Assembly: GCA_027484915.1 (NCBI GenBank) | Contig: JAIXSA010000021.1 | Location: forward strand, 1 to 57,183 | Reading direction: 5' to 3' | Source: Paracoccaceae bacterium | Lineage (GTDB): Bacteria; Pseudomonadota; Alphaproteobacteria; Rhodobacterales; Rhodobacteraceae | Length of the DNA: 57,183 bases | Notes under the pieces: model-generated | Told to the model about the DNA's origin: nothing | Databases searched by the model: none | Seen by the model: only the letters and a program-made list of their open reading frames with translations | Made by a program: the position numbers and the translations under genes | Part shown: positions 32,454-41,220 of the stretch, one piece after another | Layout: the number at the start of each line of letters is the position of its first letter | Numbering within the stretch: the first letter of the stretch is position 1

Positions 32454-34945
32454 CCGAAAACCCCCGGCAACCAGGCCGCGCCCAATGCGACCAAACCCGT
32501 CGCGGCAGTGAAATCGGCCCAAAGCCCGACGATGCGTACCTCGCCAATACGCAGTGCGTGCCCCGCGATCCGGCGCAGGGCAAGGTATCCCAGCATGATC
32601 AGCGTCAGTCCCGCATGGAAGGCCACATGGCCAGCCAAAAGCCACAGCGTCGCGTCGAAGGCATCGCTTGCCGGGGCCGGCCGCGCCAGCATCACCGATG
32701 CGGCCGCAGCCGACAGAGCAATGGTGGCCGCCGCGCCAATGACCAGCGGAAGCCATACCCCTCCCCTCCCGATGACGCGCGGCATCAGGCGCGGGGCCAG
32801 GGCAAGTGCGACCGCTCCCCCCGTGGCCGCAGTGACGGGCCAGAAGTCAGGGCTCAGGTAGGATGGTGGCGGCCAGTTCGGGGCGACGGTCCACAGGAAC
32901 GCATAGCCAAGGAGAAGCGAGCCGAAATGGACGCCGTCCGCCACCAGCAGGAACAGCGAGCCCCACCACCCAGGCGGGTCGGCGGTCTCGGACGCAAGGG
33001 GCAGATGCGCGCCGTGACCGGCATCGACCAGCCCCTCGGTCCGCGTCGGAGCCAGCCGCCAGACCCAGATCAGCGCCAGGATGGCCACGCCCAGCAGAGC
33101 CAGGGCCGACAGCCAATAGGCCTTGAAAAGAGGGGCCAGGAACGAGGTGCTGGTGACCACCGCCAAAAGGAAGGGCAGGATCGAGTTGCCGGGCAGGACC
33201 ACGACCTGCGACGGCACGCCTGTCGTGGTGGTGACGATCAGCGTCTCGCGCCAGTTGCGCGAGGTGTCGGCAAGATACCCCTCTCCCCTCGCGATGCGCT
33301 GCGCCAGGTCCGGGTCCTGCAGCAGCGGATAGCGCCCCCGCACGACGGGGATCGAGGCGAAGCCATAGTTCGGCGAGGGGTTCGCCGCAGCCCATTCCAG
33401 CGTTGTGGCGTCCCAGGGGTTCCGTTTGCCCCGCAGGCCCGCAAAGGTGTTGATCGCGATGTCCAGGATCACCAGCGCAAAGCCGATGGCCATGACGAAA
33501 GAGGCGATGGACGCGACCAGGTTCAAGACCTCCCACCCCTGGCCCTCGTCATAGGTCCAGGTGCGGCGGCGCTGGCCCAAGAGGCCCGCGACATGCACCG
33601 CCAGAAAGGTGATGTGGAAGGCCGGCACGACCAGCCAGAAGGCCACCCCGCCCAGCCGGAAGAAACTGGACCGCCCGGTCAGCAGCGGCTGGAAGAAATA
33701 GACCGCCGCGATCATCGGGAAGACGTACCCGCCGATCAGGACATAGTGCAGGTGGGCCACGACGAAGTGGGTGTCGTGGACCTGCCAGTTGAAGGGCACG
33801 ATGGCCAGCATCACCCCGGTCAGCCCGCCGATGACGACGGTGGCAAAGAAGCCGAGGAGCCACAGCATCGGCAGCTCCATCCGCACCCGGCCTTTCCACA
33901 GCGTCCCGATCCAGGAAAAGATCATGACCGAAGTCGACACCGCGACCAGCGTCGAGGCGGCCGAGAAGAACGCCAGCCCCAGATGCGGGATGCCGGTGGT
34001 GAACATGTGGTGGACCCACAGCCCGAAACTCAGGACCGCCAGCGAGATCGCCGCCGCCACGACCCAGCCGTAGCCCAGAAGCGTGGTCCGTGCCATCATC
34101 GGCAGGATGGTTCCGATCATCCCGGCGGCGGGCAGGAAGATGATGTAGACCTCCGGGTGGCCGAAAAGCCAGAACAGGTGCTGCCACAAAAGCGGATCGC
34201 CGCCGCTTTCCACCTGGAAGAACGGCCAGTCCAGCGCCCGTTCGACCTCCAGTAGAAGCGACCCCAGGATCATCGGCGGAAAGGCGGTCAGGATCATCAT
34301 CGACACGACCAGGATGACCCAGGCGAAGATCGGCATCCGCGACAGGCTCATCCCCGCAGCGCGGTAGCGCAGCACCGTGACCACGACCTCGACCGCAGTG
34401 GCGATGGCCGAGACCTCGATCGACGTGATCCCCAACAGCCAGACATCGGCGCCAAGTCCGGGCGAGAAGGCGGCCGAGGTCAGCGGCGGATACATGAACC
34501 AGCCGCCATCGGGAGCAAGCCCCATGAGCATCGCGATGATCACCGCGCTTCCGCCGAAGATGTAGACCCAGAGGCCATAGGCACCCAGACGCGGGAAGGC
34601 GAGGTCCCGCGTGCCCAGCATCCCCGGCAGCAGAAGCATCGACATCGCCTCGAAGAACGGGATCGCGAAGAGGAACATCATCATGGTGCCATGCATCGTG
34701 AAGACCTGGTTGTAAGCGTCGGGCCCCATGAAGGCCGAGCCGGGGGTCGCAAGCTGGGCGCGGATCAGCATGGCCAGAAGGCCGCCGATCACGAAGAACG
34801 CCGTGGCGACGCAGAGGAACAGCCGCCCGATGTCGTTGTTGTTGCTGGTGGTCAGCCAACCGCGCCAGCCCGGCTCGGGGGCCCAGATCCGGGCCAGCGC
34901 CTTGTGCAGACGCAGTGCCGTACCGCGCGGTCGGATCTCGGTCAT
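32450..34945 (-). CDS. coxAC-like: Haem-copper oxidase subunit I fused to subunit III
   Basis: This 831-residue protein joins subunit I (about residues 1-560) to a subunit III-like domain (about 630-830, SETADPPGWWGSLFLLVADG). Subunit I keeps the metal and proton-path residues: haem a His in FTMHGTMMM, the FGHPEVYI motif with CuB His and the conserved Glu, HHMF for CuB, and VHDTHFVVAHLHYVL for the haem ligands. It would reduce O2 to water and pump protons. Whether it takes electrons from cytochrome c or quinol depends on subunit II, which is broken here. The start overlaps the subunit II stop. The frame itself is intact. Confidence 0.9.
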   Translation of the reverse strand: MTEIRPRGTALRLHKALARIWAPEPGWRGWLTTSNNNDIGRLFLCVATAFFVIGGLLAMLIRAQLATPGSAFMGPDAYNQVFTMHGTMMMFLFAIPFFEAMSMLLLPGMLGTRDLAFPRLGAYGLWVYIFGGSAVIIAMLMGLAPDGGWFMYPPLTSAAFSPGLGADVWLLGITSIEVSAIATAVEVVVTVLRYRAAGMSLSRMPIFAWVILVVSMMILTAFPPMILGSLLLEVERALDWPFFQVESGGDPLLWQHLFWLFGHPEVYIIFLPAAGMIGTILPMMARTTLLGYGWVVAAAISLAVLSFGLWVHHMFTTGIPHLGLAFFSAASTLVAVSTSVMIFSWIGTLWKGRVRMELPMLWLLGFFATVVIGGLTGVMLAIVPFNWQVHDTHFVVAHLHYVLIGGYVFPMIAAVYFFQPLLTGRSSFFRLGGVAFWLVVPAFHITFLAVHVAGLLGQRRRTWTYDEGQGWEVLNLVASIASFVMAIGFALVILDIAINTFAGLRGKRNPWDATTLEWAAANPSPNYGFASIPVVRGRYPLLQDPDLAQRIARGEGYLADTSRNWRETLIVTTTTGVPSQVVVLPGNSILPFLLAVVTSTSFLAPLFKAYWLSALALLGVAILALIWVWRLAPTRTEGLVDAGHGAHLPLASETADPPGWWGSLFLLVADGVHFGSLLLGYAFLWTVAPNWPPPSYLSPDFWPVTAATGGAVALALAPRLMPRVIGRGGVWLPLVIGAAATIALSAAAASVMLARPAPASDAFDATLWLLAGHVAFHAGLTLIMLGYLALRRIAGHALRIGEVRIVGLWADFTAATGLVALGAAWLPGVFG

Positions 34946-35616
34946 GGGGCCCCTTGCAGGAACGCGTTCCAGGCCGCGGGCCCATGCGCCTAGACGGTGA
35001 AAAGATGCTCGCGGGAGCCGGTCCCGTTGAACTCTGCACTCTGGCCGGCATAGGTGCCGGGGGCCGTCGCCTCGATCCGCAGGACGTTAACATGGCCTGG
35101 AATGGCGTCCAGCTTGCCCCCAGCCGAGGCACCCAGAAGGAATGGACGACATCGCGGCTGGTGATCCGCACGTCGACCGGACGGCCAGCGGGAATGTGTA
35201 GCACGCCTTCGGTCACCAGGCCCGGCGCATCGGGATAGCCGAACGTCCAGGCCCATTGCCGGGCCTCGGCTTCGACCGTGACAAGATCGGGGCTGTCGCG
35301 GGGAAGCAGGCGCTCTCCCAGCAACAGTCCACAGACCGTCAGCGCCGCAACGGTGACCAGCGGGAACCCAAGCCCAAGCGACCAAAGCCAGATGCCCGTC
35401 GCACGCACGTCGTCGCCGGGCCTTCTGACCAAGGCTGCGACCACCAGCACGGCGCCGAAGGCAAAGATCACGGCCCCCCCGACCAGCATCACCCACCAGA
35501 TCTCGGCAATCGCAGCCGCCACCGGGCCAGCCGGATGCAGGACCGACAGGCGGTCCTGCATCCGGACAGCGCCGCAAGCGTTGCCCCAAGGCCAAGACCG
35601 CGAAGGGAACGGACAT
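34942..35616 (-). pseudogene. coxB-like: Degraded oxidase subunit II
   Basis: Three reading frames must be joined to recover the protein: MSVPFAVLALG, then GATLAALSGC (a lipobox), then QDRLSVLHPAGP through two membrane spans, EARQWAWTFGYPD and VVHSFWVPRLG, and finally GKLDAIPGHVNVLRI. Each shift is explained by one missing base in a short run (minus-strand G run at 35584-35587, C near 35557-35559, G run at 35117-35121). A TAG stop at 34990-34992 then cuts off AHGPAAWNAFLQGAP, which runs into the subunit I start. The CuA region reads QSAEFNGTG, so Ser and Asn stand where the two Cys ligands would be. The gene is probably non-functional unless the sequence has errors. Confidence 0.8.
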
Positions 35617-36127
35617 GACGGATGCTGCACCACCGGACGAAGGCACGACCGACGACCCCATCGCCAGCCACCCCGACTTCCACCAGACCGAGACGCGGAT
35701 GGCGATCCTCGGCCACCCCCTCCACGCGATGTCCGTCGCCTTTCCCGTCGCCCTGACCTTCTGCGCCTTCGGGGCGGACCTCTTCTACTGGTGGTCGGGC
35801 GAAGGGCGCTGGGCCTGGGCCGCATTGTGGGCCACGGGCACGGCCTTCCTCTTCGGCCTTCTGGCGGGAGCGACGGGCACGATGGAACTCCTCATGGTGC
35901 CCGGCATCCGGATGCGTGCCGCCGCCTGGACCCATTTCGTCATCGCGGTGATGCTACTGGCGCTTCTTGGGCCGAACTGGGGCTGGCGGCTGACCGGCTA
36001 CGAAGCGGCCATCCTGCCCTGGGGGATGCTTCTGTCCGGCTTTGCGGTCCTGGTGGTGATCGTGACCGGTTGGCATGGGGGAAAGCTTGTCTTCGACTAT
36101 CGGTTGGGCACATCGAAGGGCAACTGA
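35615..36127 (+). CDS. DUF2231 membrane protein
   Basis: The 170-residue product has four membrane spans and the DUF2231 pattern (ETRMAILGHPLHAMSVAFPVAL, FGADLFYWWSGEGRW, GMLLSGFAVLVVIVTGWHGG). The ATG at 35615 is preceded by AAGGGA at good spacing. It shares its start-codon bases with the divergent subunit II remnant (CATG at 35614-35617). Proteins of this family accompany alternative oxidases and sorbosone dehydrogenase-like proteins in many proteobacteria; their function is not established. The 3' end overlaps the convergent CopD-like gene by 31 bases. Confidence 0.82.
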   Translation: MTDAAPPDEGTTDDPIASHPDFHQTETRMAILGHPLHAMSVAFPVALTFCAFGADLFYWWSGEGRWAWAALWATGTAFLFGLLAGATGTMELLMVPGIRMRAAAWTHFVIAVMLLALLGPNWGWRLTGYEAAILPWGMLLSGFAVLVVIVTGWHGGKLVFDYRLGTSKGN

Positions 36128-36606
36128 CGGCCCAACGGGGCGGTCAGCCACGATGGCATCTGCAGCTCCTCAAGCGCGGGCTTTGCCAGGACAAGCGTCA
36201 GGATGCCTGCCACCAGCATGCAGGTCACGATGGTCGGCACCACGGCACCGGGCGGCTCGTGTGCCTCTTCGCTTTCGGCGACCGCGACGATGGTATGTCC
36301 GATCCAGGCGTGGACGGTGACAAGGCCCGCGACCAGCACAAGCTTGGCGAATAGCCAGACCGTGAAGACCTCGCGCAGGAAGATCAGCACGCCGCCCGAA
36401 GCGATGGCCAGCACCGCGAATGGAGTGACGGCCTGGACGTAACTGTAATGCGTCGCCCGTCGGATCACCGCGTATTCGGCGCGGACAAGGTCATCGTCGT
36501 GACGCGCCAGCATCCGGGGCAATGCGAAAAGCCCAGCAACCCACAGCGCCAGGAACCCCAGGTGCAGGGCCTTCAGGTGCGGGACCGCGGCCTCGGCCCA
36601 GGTCAC
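36097..36606 (-). CDS. CopD/HemJ-like membrane protein
   Basis: This 169-residue protein has about four spans. The N-terminal motif LKALHLGFLALWVAGLFALP, followed by RMLARH, resembles the HemJ/CopD group, where conserved His residues bind haem. It starts at a GTG that overlaps the ctaG stop (GTGA); the longer ATG frame would lie antisense-like inside ctaG. It could help haem or copper supply for the oxidase next to it. HemJ (protoporphyrinogen oxidase) proper is a less likely reading given this operon. Confidence 0.72.
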   Translation of the reverse strand: MTWAEAAVPHLKALHLGFLALWVAGLFALPRMLARHDDDLVRAEYAVIRRATHYSYVQAVTPFAVLAIASGGVLIFLREVFTVWLFAKLVLVAGLVTVHAWIGHTIVAVAESEEAHEPPGAVVPTIVTCMLVAGILTLVLAKPALEELQMPSWLTAPLGRQLPFDVPNR

Positions 36607-37301
36607 GACGCGGCCCCCATCGATTGCCACGTACGTCGGGAGAGGATCGCTCCCCACAGCGCGAAGGGCAGCGCGCCCGGCATCCACATGACCAGTCCGC
36701 CCAGTTGCTGGTCGGCCAGTGGCGTCAGACCCCAAACCAGCGGAGCGGTGGCATGCGCCGCGTATAGCGCCTCGGGCGCAGGCGTCAGGATCGCGCCCGG
36801 CATCCCCATGCCCAGGTAGGCAAGGAACACCCACCCCAGCCCGGCCCCGTCCGGCTGCGCAAAGATCGCCCGCCACAGCATCACGGCCGGGGCCAACAGG
36901 CTTACCTGCATGACCCAGTAGATCGCCATGTCGGCAAGGGCGAGGTCATAGGCCCCCGGCACGTGCCACAGCCACAACGTTGCCGTGGCGATAAGGAGCG
37001 GCAGGCCCGCGCCGCTCGGTCGCGGGGCCGGACGCGCCAAGGCCAGCAGCGGCGCAGCGATGGCCACCAGAAGACCATGGTGCACCACGCGCGCCGAGAA
37101 CAGCGCCGAGGACAGCGCGCAAAGCGGCGACAGGAACGCCAGGCAAAGGACGACAACCGCCGCCGCGCCCGGTCGGCTGCGCCCCGCCCAAAGCGCGAGG
37201 CCGGCAATCACGGCAAGCGCCAAGGGATCGGCGTTCCAGCGCAGCAGAATACCTTCCGTCGCGGGGGCGGGGCCGCAATACAGGCGCTCCCACCCGGTCA
37301 C
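36603..37301 (-). CDS. ctaG: Cytochrome oxidase assembly protein CtaG (caa3_CtaG family)
   Basis: This polytopic protein (about 232 residues from the GTG at 37301) begins YCGPAPATEGILLRWNADP and has the family marks VVHHGLLVAIAAPLLAL, LWLWHVPGAYDLAL, AILTPAPEALY and LADQQLGGLVMWMPG. The caa3_CtaG family helps assemble copper-containing oxidases. The frame is open upstream to 37577, but that part has no family resemblance, so I prefer the GTG; the exact start is uncertain. The stop overlaps the CopD-like gene start. Confidence 0.8.
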   Translation of the reverse strand: MTGWERLYCGPAPATEGILLRWNADPLALAVIAGLALWAGRSRPGAAAVVVLCLAFLSPLCALSSALFSARVVHHGLLVAIAAPLLALARPAPRPSGAGLPLLIATATLWLWHVPGAYDLALADMAIYWVMQVSLLAPAVMLWRAIFAQPDGAGLGWVFLAYLGMGMPGAILTPAPEALYAAHATAPLVWGLTPLADQQLGGLVMWMPGALPFALWGAILSRRTWQSMGAAS

Positions 37302-37586
37302 GGCAACCCCGCAGAATCGGGCCTGGGTGTCTTTGCTTGCAGGCGGCCCACGCGAATACCCTTCTCCAGACCCGGCTCGACGCCGAAGCGCTTGGTCCGT
37401 TCCCAGCGCCCTTCGCCCCCCTGGCGCTCCCAGGGACTGCGCCGCGCAAGGTGGGGGCAATGCAAGCATCAGGGCGTCTTCTGCCTCAGCCTCTTGGTGC
37501 GGACCGATGAAGATGACCGCAGGGGCAGAGACCCTGACCACGGCATTTGCGCACCTGGACGACCAGTCTAGTCCCAACGACGACCG

Positions 37587-38192
37587 TCATCCGCCAAGCG
37601 CAAGGCCTGCCGCGATGGCCCACATCGTCAGCCCCACGCCGGCCTCCAGCCAGACCCAGGCGGAGTGCCGTGCGAACACCGGGGCCAAGAGCCGCGCCCC
37701 GAAGCCCAGCGCGGTGAAGAAGCTCAAGCTGGCACAGGCCGCAGCCACCCCAAACACCGCCTGATGCGGCGCATGCTGAGCCGAGATCGACCCGATCAGG
37801 ACCACGGTGTCTAGGTAGACATGCGGGTTGGCCCAGGTAAGCACCACGCAGGTCGCCAGCACCTTCCCCAGCGGAGCCGATCCTGCCTCGGATGGCTGCA
37901 GCGCCTCTCCCCCCCGCAGCGCCGCCTTGAACCGCAGGGCCCCGTAGATGACCAGGAACGTGACGCCCAACCAGCGCATCGCCTCGCCAAACCAAGGCAG
38001 TGCCGCCGACAGCGAGCCGAACCCTGCCACCCCCGCACCGATCAGCACAGCGTCCGAGATCGCGCAGACCGCAACGACCGGACCCACATGCTCGCGCCGC
38101 AGACCCTGCCGCAGGACGAAGGCGTTCTGCGCCCCGATCGCCAGGATCAGGCTAAGTGCCACCAGATAGCCCTGAACCGCCGCCTCAAGCAT
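37587..38192 (-). CDS. lysE/argO-like: LysE/ArgO-family amino acid exporter
   Basis: This 201-residue membrane protein has six spans and the LysE signature IGAQNAFVLRQGLRREHV near the N-terminus, plus TWANPHVYLDTVVLIGSIS in the second half. It exports basic amino acids (lysine or arginine) from the cytoplasm. The start at 38192 overlaps the ACT-domain gene stop by 8 bases. The divergent ArgP/LysG-type regulator at 38653 is its classic partner and would activate it when intracellular lysine or arginine rises. Confidence 0.9.
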   Translation of the reverse strand: MLEAAVQGYLVALSLILAIGAQNAFVLRQGLRREHVGPVVAVCAISDAVLIGAGVAGFGSLSAALPWFGEAMRWLGVTFLVIYGALRFKAALRGGEALQPSEAGSAPLGKVLATCVVLTWANPHVYLDTVVLIGSISAQHAPHQAVFGVAAACASLSFFTALGFGARLLAPVFARHSAWVWLEAGVGLTMWAIAAGLALGG

Positions 38193-38568
38193 GGGACAGC
38201 GCCCGCAATGCCGACATGGCATCCTCCCGCCGGTCCCACTGCACGAAAAGATGGTCGTGGTAGAAGCCCGCGATCACGTTGCAGCTGATCCCCTCCCGCC
38301 CCAGCGCGCCGGCAAAGGCCGCCGTCAGCCCCACCGCCGCAAGGTCCGACTGCACCGTCAGGCTGATCCGCGCCCAGGGGTCGGATACCATCCCCGCCGC
38401 GTGCAGCTCGGCTAATGGCGCGACCACGGTCAGCCCCTCGGCCTCCTGCACGGTGGCGAAGGGCTGCACCGGCTGGCTGGCCCCGGTCCAGACGCCATAG
38501 CCGTAAGGCTCCGGATGCAGCACCGGCTCCATCGTCGCGAGCAGCACGCCCAAGTCCGTCTCGCCCAT
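38185..38568 (-). CDS. ACT-domain protein
   Basis: This 127-residue protein has two ACT-like halves (TDLGVLLATMEPVLHPEPYG, then ISLTVQSDLAAVGLTAAFAG and ISCNVIAGFYHDHLFVQW). ACT domains bind amino acids. It lies between ArgP and LysE, so it may sense basic amino acids or alter exporter activity. Start 38568 is preceded by GGAGGGG and is preferred to an upstream ATG at 38613. Confidence 0.8.
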   Translation of the reverse strand: MGETDLGVLLATMEPVLHPEPYGYGVWTGASQPVQPFATVQEAEGLTVVAPLAELHAAGMVSDPWARISLTVQSDLAAVGLTAAFAGALGREGISCNVIAGFYHDHLFVQWDRREDAMSALRALSHA

Positions 38569-38652
38569 GATCCCCTCCGGCTTTGTCCTTGACCTACGCC
38601 CCAGCCCTGCCACACTCCAGTTAATCTTCCTGTCCTGGATGAAGCACAGCTA

Positions 38653-39528
38653 ATGCTCGATCCCGCCCAGCTCGCCGCCCTTGCCGCCGTTCACCGGCGC
38701 GGCGCCTTCGACCTTGCCGCGGCCGAGCTTCACGTGACCCCCTCGGCCATCAGCCAGCGGATCAAGGCCCTGGAAGAGCAGACCGGCACGCTTCTCATCC
38801 GCCGGGGCCAGCCCTGCACCGCCACCGACACCGGGCTACGGCTCATCCGCCACCATGACGAGATCGCGCTCCTTGAACGCACCCTGGCCCAGGACCTGCC
38901 CGGCCTGTCTCCCGGCCCCGCCACCCTGCGCATCGCGGTCAATGCCGACAGTCTGGCAACCTGGGTCATCCCCGCCCTCGCCGCGACCACGGGCTTCCTC
39001 TTCGACCTTGTGATCGACGACCAGGACGTCAGCCAGGACTGGCTGCGGCGCGGCGAGGTTGTCGCGGCCATCACATCGCACCCCGGTCCGCTGCAGGGCT
39101 GCGACACGATCCCGCTGGGCGCATTGCGCTACCGGGCCACGGCCTCGCCCGACTATTGCGCCCGCTGGTTTCCAAACGGCCTGACGCCCGCGGCCCTGGC
39201 CCGCGCCCCCGCACTGACCTTCTCGGACAAGGACCAGCTTCAGACCCGCTGGGCCGCGGCCCGGGGACTGTCGCGCCCCGCGCTGCCCACCCACCGGATC
39301 GCCTCATCCCAGGCCTTCGTCGACGCCTGCCTTGCCGGCCTCGCCTGGGGCATGAACCCCGAGCCGCTGATTACCTGGCATCTCGCCTCGGGCACTCTGG
39401 TCGAGCTGGAAATGAACACCCCGCTCGACATCGCGCTGCACTGGCAGTTCACCCGCCTTGCCGCCCCCGCCCTGGCGCAAGTGACCCAGGCCATCCGGCA
39501 GGCGGCGCGCGCCACGCTGGTGCAATAG
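38653..39528 (+). CDS. argP: LysR-family regulator, ArgP/LysG type
   Basis: This 291-residue LysR protein has an N-terminal winged helix (LAALAAVHRRGAFDLAAAEL, SAISQRIKALEEQTG) and the periplasmic-binding-like effector domain (AVNADSLATWVIPAL, LDACLAGLAWGMNPEPL region). Together with the divergent LysE gene it matches the LysG/ArgP system that senses lysine and arginine. The 84-base gap between the divergent operons should hold its operator; I could not pick out a clear dyad. Confidence 0.9.
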   Translation: MLDPAQLAALAAVHRRGAFDLAAAELHVTPSAISQRIKALEEQTGTLLIRRGQPCTATDTGLRLIRHHDEIALLERTLAQDLPGLSPGPATLRIAVNADSLATWVIPALAATTGFLFDLVIDDQDVSQDWLRRGEVVAAITSHPGPLQGCDTIPLGALRYRATASPDYCARWFPNGLTPAALARAPALTFSDKDQLQTRWAAARGLSRPALPTHRIASSQAFVDACLAGLAWGMNPEPLITWHLASGTLVELEMNTPLDIALHWQFTRLAAPALAQVTQAIRQAARATLVQ

Positions 39529-39530
39529 AA

Positions 39531-39558
39531 AACGGGGGCGGCTTGCGCCACCCCCGTT
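39531..39558. terminator. Bidirectional terminator
   Basis: AACGGGGG pairs perfectly with CCCCCGTT around a 12-base loop between the convergent argP and cold-shock genes. The stem ends carry A/T bases on each side, which suits termination in both directions. Confidence 0.7.
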
Positions 39559-39582
39559 CCCTGGTCCCCGAAGGGATAAGGC

Positions 39583-39789
39583 TTACGCCAGAGCCAGGTT
39601 CACAGCCGATTCACGGCCGTTGCGATCCTGCTCGATGTCATAGGTCACGGCCTGCCCATCGGGCAGCGAACGGATGCCCGCACGCTCAAGCGCGGTCACG
39701 TGGACGAAAACGTCCTTGGAACCGCCCGCGGGAGCGATGAAGCCGAAGCCTTTGGTGGCGTTGAACCATTTCACGGTGCCATTGGCCAT
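39583..39789 (-). CDS. csp: Cold-shock domain protein
   Basis: This 68-residue OB-fold protein has the RNA-binding motifs KWFNATKGFGFIAP (RNP1) and VFVHVTALERAG (RNP2). It binds single-stranded RNA or DNA and melts mRNA structure. Start 39789 has AGGAGA upstream; the in-frame extension to 40176 is not part of the protein. The 164-base leader before it may be a structured cold-shock 5' UTR. Confidence 0.95.
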   Translation of the reverse strand: MANGTVKWFNATKGFGFIAPAGGSKDVFVHVTALERAGIRSLPDGQAVTYDIEQDRNGRESAVNLALA

Positions 39790-39953
39790 CGTGATGTCTC
39801 CTGTCATGTATGCCACCCGCAGCGTGCGGTGGCCTGGCCCAGTGTCGTCACGATCGAAGCTGAAGGCCGAAGCAGACAGTAGAACGAAAGAGAAGAAGCT
39901 ACGCCCCCTGCACATGCGCCCTATCGGCGCAAAAAGCAAGGGGCGGCAAAGAA

Positions 39954-40694
39954 TTAAAGCTGCGCGGCCACGTCCTCGGGCACGTCGAAGTTGTGCGTGA
40001 CGGTCTGAACGTCGTCGTCCTCTTCCAGCAGATCGATCAGCCGCATCAGCTTCTGCGCGGTTTCCAGATCGACTTCGGTCCGGGTCTGCGGCCGCCAGAC
40101 CAGCTTCGACTCGGTGGATTCCCCCAGCGCCTTTTCCAGCGCGTCCGAGACTTCCGACAGGTTCTCGACCTGGCAATAGATCCAGTGGCCGTCCTCGTCC
40201 GACTCCACGTCGTCCGCGCCCGCCTCCAGCGCCGCCATCATCACGTCATCGGCCGAGCCTGCGCTCGCCGGATAGGTGATCTCGCCCACCCGGTCAAAGC
40301 TGTGCGCGACCGAACCCGTGGTGCCAAGGTTGCCACCGCACTTGGTGAAATAGCTGCGCACGTTCGACGCGGTGCGGTTCAGGTTGTCGGTCATCGCCTC
40401 GACGATGATCGCGATCCCGTTGACGCCGTAGCCCTCATACCGGATCTCGGTATATTCCGCCCCGTCGCCCATCTGGCTTTTCTTGATCGCGCGGTCGATC
40501 ACGTCCTTTGGCATCGACACAGCCTTCGCGGCCTTCACGGCCAGGCGCAGACGCGGGTTCATGTCCGGATCGGGCATGCCCATCTTCGCCGCGACTGTGA
40601 TTTCCTTGGACAGCTTGGAAAACATCTTTGAGCGAAGCTTGTCCTGCTTGCCCTTGCGGTGCTGGATGTTCGCCCATTTCGAATGGCCTGCCAT
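39954..40694 (-). CDS. yebC: YebC/PmpR-family regulator
   Basis: The 246-residue product is a full-length YebC family member: [18 protein letters not shown] at the N-terminus, [19 protein letters not shown] in the middle, then [10 protein letters not shown] and a C-terminal [18 protein letters not shown]. YebC proteins bind DNA or the ribosome; recent work on the family links them to translation of proline-rich stretches. It stands alone on the minus strand. Confidence 0.95.
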   Translation of the reverse strand: MAGHSKWANIQHRKGKQDKLRSKMFSKLSKEITVAAKMGMPDPDMNPRLRLAVKAAKAVSMPKDVIDRAIKKSQMGDGAEYTEIRYEGYGVNGIAIIVEAMTDNLNRTASNVRSYFTKCGGNLGTTGSVAHSFDRVGEITYPASAGSADDVMMAALEAGADDVESDEDGHWIYCQVENLSEVSDALEKALGESTESKLVWRPQTRTEVDLETAQKLMRLIDLLEEDDDVQTVTHNFDVPEDVAAQL

Positions 40695-40842
40695 TTGGCC
40701 CTACCTCGGTCCCATTTCGGTGATGGCGTCCTCTACACCGCCGCCCCGGCGGGAAGCAACCCCCGCGCCCCGGAACGCGTCTCGGTCGCTTCGTCCCTCA
40801 TTGCTGCGAGGAGAAGTCGAAGACGCACGACGAGCGTCCCCG

Positions 40843-41211
40843 TCACCCCTCGACAGGCGGCGGCGAGACGAAGACATGGTCGCGCCCCGTCGCGTCGGTG
40901 ATTACCACCTCCGCCATCGGCGGTACGACACCCTCGGCGCCCAGCGCCCCGGTCAGCCCGGTGAAAAGCTGGCGCAGGATGTTGGGGTTTTCGACCACAT
41001 CGACCGCATAGCCGAAGCCCGGTCCGCAGTCCTCGAACCGACCCGCTCCGCCGGCCTCGGCCCAACGCGCCCGGCAGACGGTCCCGTCCGACAGGGTCAG
41101 CGTCAGCACCTCGGAGGACAGGCGCGCCGCCTGCGGCACCGGGGCCGACTGCATCCCGACGCAGCCGCCCATGGGGCCGCCCAAGACCAGAACCAACAGA
41201 AGCTTGCGCAT
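40843..41211 (-). CDS. Small lipoprotein of unknown function
   Basis: The 122-residue product starts MRKLLLVLVLGGPMGGC, a lipoprotein signal with Cys17 as the likely lipidated residue. The mature part has two further Cys residues (GTVCRARW and FEDCGPGFGYAVD), which could form a disulfide. I do not recognise the family. It follows the SLC13 transporter gene by 9 bases and is probably in that operon. Confidence 0.75.
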   Translation of the reverse strand: MRKLLLVLVLGGPMGGCVGMQSAPVPQAARLSSEVLTLTLSDGTVCRARWAEAGGAGRFEDCGPGFGYAVDVVENPNILRQLFTGLTGALGAEGVVPPMAEVVITDATGRDHVFVSPPPVEG

Positions 41212-41220
41212 GTTCGTCTC

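Noticed and set aside
32558-34255. Plus-strand open frame of 565 codons
   Set aside because: Antisense to subunit I, Gln/Arg/His-rich, no recognisable domains.
33549-35825. Very long minus-strand frame (758 codons) over the oxidase genes
   Set aside because: Only its upstream part matches subunit II; the rest is the wrong frame of subunit I. The real gene order is explained by the frameshifted subunit II and intact subunit I/III fusion.
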